This document shows, piece by piece, positions 61,501 through 64,000 of a stretch of 64,000 nucleotides of DNA. The stretch comes from Serinus canaria. Lineage: Eukaryota > Chordata > Aves > Passeriformes > Fringillidae. Positions within the stretch are counted from its first letter, which is position 1. Every line of letters starts with the position of its first letter. The stretch lies in assembly GCF_022539315.1 (NCBI RefSeq), contig NC_066315.1, positions 103,459,990 to 103,523,989 on the forward strand, in the 5' to 3' direction. Both the position numbers and the translations under genes were made by a program. The notes under the pieces were generated by a model, which was given only the letters and a program-made list of their open reading frames with translations, was not told the DNA's origin and made no database searches.

Positions 61501-64000
61501 GACCAACTCAATACCAAACTGGATAAAAGGAATACCATTTTCAATGTTTATAATAATTCCAATTGGTTCTCTTTTTTCTCAATTAAATTTGGACAAGTAA
61601 AGTTAAAATCATCACACATGCAATGTTGCATTTAGCCAAGTCCATGCCTCTGTGCTGTGACAGAACCATAGTTCATCCTAAAACTAGGCAGTCTAAAACT
61701 CTATCCCATCATAAATCAAAAGGATTTGGAGACTATGCCACCCATATCTGGACTGTCTTCATATGACCTGCTGTCTGTAAACCTGCTGTCTGCCTCAAAA
61801 CATCTGTTTTAGGAAAAGCACAAGTTGAGAGTAATACAAGCAATAAGGTCTAACATGTCTAGAAGAAACATTTTTTATATTTATTCTATAGTCCCATTAT
61901 TGTTTGTTAATAAGTCTCCAGTAGATCCATTTTTTCAAATACTTCCAGAACAGAAAGAACTCATAATTTGGGAATTATGAAATTAAAATGCATAACGAGG
62001 TAGGACATTACCCACTTCCCCAAAACAAAACAGAAAAAAAATCAACAAAAACCTGAGAGTTTGGAAGAATAACAGATGCAGCAAAGCTGATTTGAAGACT
62101 GACAGCGCTAGCTTAAATTTTTTTATTAAAAACATTGCAAATTTAAGCTGGCAGAAGGAACTCAAACTTATTCTTTCAATAGAATTAAACAGCCATACTA
62201 TTCTAAATCAGTGTTATTCCTTTATCTAGGGAATGTTATCAGATGTCTTATCACATACTCCATTTTACTGAATCCAAAAGCAGACTTTCATATCACCAAA
62301 TGGCCATCTTGTGGTGGGCAGGGGATGAAGGAGAAATTGGAAAAGTTACAATTTGAATTGAACTTCTCTGAATTTCACCATGTGAGAACAAGTCCAAAAA
62401 CTCTTTACTGGTACATTATTTATATGCAAAGACCAGGGTGAACTTTCATCTGTGCTGCTTAGCCTCTGCTATGTTATGTTCTTCAGGCCATGCACATTCC
62501 CAGAGTTTCTGCCCATCAAGGAAAATTGACCCACTAACATGAACAGCTTCTTATCTGGTTGAAATTAAAGGATAAGGGAAAGCCAGTGGTAACTGTCATG
62601 GAGCAGCAGTTTGCTAACACAGGTAGTCTAAGAAAAAACGATGACAATCACCATGTCTGGCAGGATGCTGGCCAGTGAATTCTATTTAATTATATTTCAC
62701 TGAAGTGAGTGAATAAGTTCAGGGAATCTTAGACAGCTTTAGAAGGGACTTGGACCACCAATCTTGGAAGAGCTGTCTAGACCTTAGAAAAGTGGAGGAT
62801 TTTACCCTCTTTCATATTCATATTCTGTGAAAGATGAATATTGTTCCTCTGTTTCTGAATCCAGGTCTGCCTGTGAATGTTTCTCCTTTGCCCCTCTTAC
62901 TTTTCATTGCTCTTCTCCAGGCAGAGTGAAACAACAGTAGATCATCTTTAGCAAATTGTATACAGAGCTTGTAACTAGAACAAAACTTCTGAAGTCAAGA
63001 TTGCTTCAAACCTCTCAAGCATTTTATGAGGTACTTAAAATGAGATTACAGCAATCATCATCAATATGACATTTTAATCTCAAAGAAAAATGGTCATGTA
63101 GTCAGTTTGATAACTACTTCAGTTGTTTGAGACTGCTCAGATTTAAATATATCCTTAGGAGGCACAAAAATATATCCTTAGGAGGCATATTAAAATGCAG
63201 ATCTTCTTTACCAAGGAAACATCATTATTGTGACTTATAATAAAGTGATGACCATTTGCAATATGTTTTATCCTCAACTAGCAGTGTAACATCAGCACAA
63301 TTTTCTTACTGATGAACAATAAGGAGCCATAGAGAAAATTTTAATTTGATTGATACTAAACTTTTGCTGGAGAAACTAACACCCATTAATTTTCTACCTA
63401 GAACATGTGGGTAGATATGTGGAGTCAGAAATCTATACAATTTCCCCCCTTAATTAAATCCATATAATTTCAAATTACCCCCACTACATATTACTAATGG
63501 GATTAGAGATGTTCCAGGCAGGATCAGGAGCTGGTCAAGCTAGGGATTACATGAATACACAGGAAAGCTGGTTAGTGCCACAGACATGTCAATGCAGAGG
63601 TCAGCTGTATCCCAGGAAAGAGCCTTGGTTCAGCTGTCAGTTCTTGGGGGGTGGTTGCATGGCTGTGATTTTGCTGGATGGCAATAACACTCAACCATCT
63701 GCTGCTGAATCTGTCTTCTCTGAAGTGGAGACATTTCCCTTGAGGACAGATTGTGGACGAGGTTGCGAAACTAATAAATTCCATATATGAGTCCAAGTTG
63801 ATGGATTAAAAGGAGAATGTCTTGACTGAGACAAAGGTAATACCTCATGAAAACTCTTAACCTTAAATAGACCTATTAGTAAGATACTGTCAATGGACCC
63901 TGAGCCTTTCAACTAAGGTTTCACAGGAAGCTTCCGAATAACTCTGTGTAAAAGATGCTTGAAAGACCAAATTACAATCTGATTCCCCACTCCCACTCTG
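61501..64000. other. Non-coding stretch, nothing recognised
   Basis: AT-rich, no gene recognised. Frames at 63497-63790 plus (97 codons) and its antisense partners match nothing known. Near 61757-61795 the phrase ACCTGCTGTCTG occurs twice. A 20-bp direct repeat at 63145-63187 is listed separately. Confidence 0.5.
63145..63187. repeat. 20-bp direct repeat, period 23
   Basis: AAATATATCCTTAGGAGGCA at 63145-63164 recurs exactly at 63168-63187, a recent near-tandem duplication. Confidence 0.95.

Noticed and set aside
1..64000. tRNA, rRNA, CRISPR, operon-type or bacterial features
   Set aside because: No B-box-like GGTTCRAATCC, no rRNA text and no regularly spaced repeats; the window is vertebrate nuclear DNA.

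Overview
The window looks like AT-rich, CpG-poor, non-coding DNA from a bird nuclear genome, probably a songbird. The case for a bird rests on its repeats. Several fossils of CR1, the dominant avian LINE, are recognisable: five 3'-end pieces carrying typical tail motifs, one piece of the reverse-transcriptase ORF, and one doubtful copy. There are also four solo-LTR-like blocks of avian endogenous retrovirus type. Narrowing this to songbirds is an inference from the resemblance of the LTRs to songbird families I remember. No search was run.

I find no protein-coding gene that I can support. The longest ATG-started frame is 150 codons (17294-17746, minus). Frames of that length are expected by chance in 64 kb read six ways, and none of the frames resembles a protein I know except the CR1 reverse-transcriptase piece. 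I saw no tRNA, rRNA or CRISPR array. The window is therefore most likely a gene desert or part of one or more very large introns. Two short minus-strand segments with full splice-site consensus (12463-12483 and 38381-38449) are the only hints of host exons, and both are weak.

Layout. 1-14 kb: three CR1 3' fragments (1521-1772 plus; 7449-7497 and 9349-9695 minus), a CR1 reverse-transcriptase fossil (5540-5745), and a perfect 18-bp inverted repeat at 6679-6718. 13.5-14.35 kb: a patch richer in GC and CpG than its surroundings. 15 kb: a minus-strand solo LTR. 15.6-31.9 kb: mostly featureless, with small tandem duplications, a CpG cluster at 22.37-22.41 kb and a CpG-rich open frame broken by one TGA at 27.8-28.1 kb. 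31.9-32.7 kb: a plus-strand solo LTR containing a perfect 13-bp hairpin. 34.5-35.4 kb: one clear and one doubtful CR1 copy. 36.8 kb: another perfect hairpin. 41.4-41.95 kb: an LTR. 51.66-52.30 kb: a solo LTR flanked by a perfect 5-bp target duplication, with a pure (ATTTT)23 microsatellite inside it. 61.4 kb: a CR1 fragment.

No set of genes here works together. What the window records is retroelement insertion and decay, plus local mutation (short tandem duplications, template-switch-like palindromes and microsatellite growth). I did not find a previously undescribed biological system.
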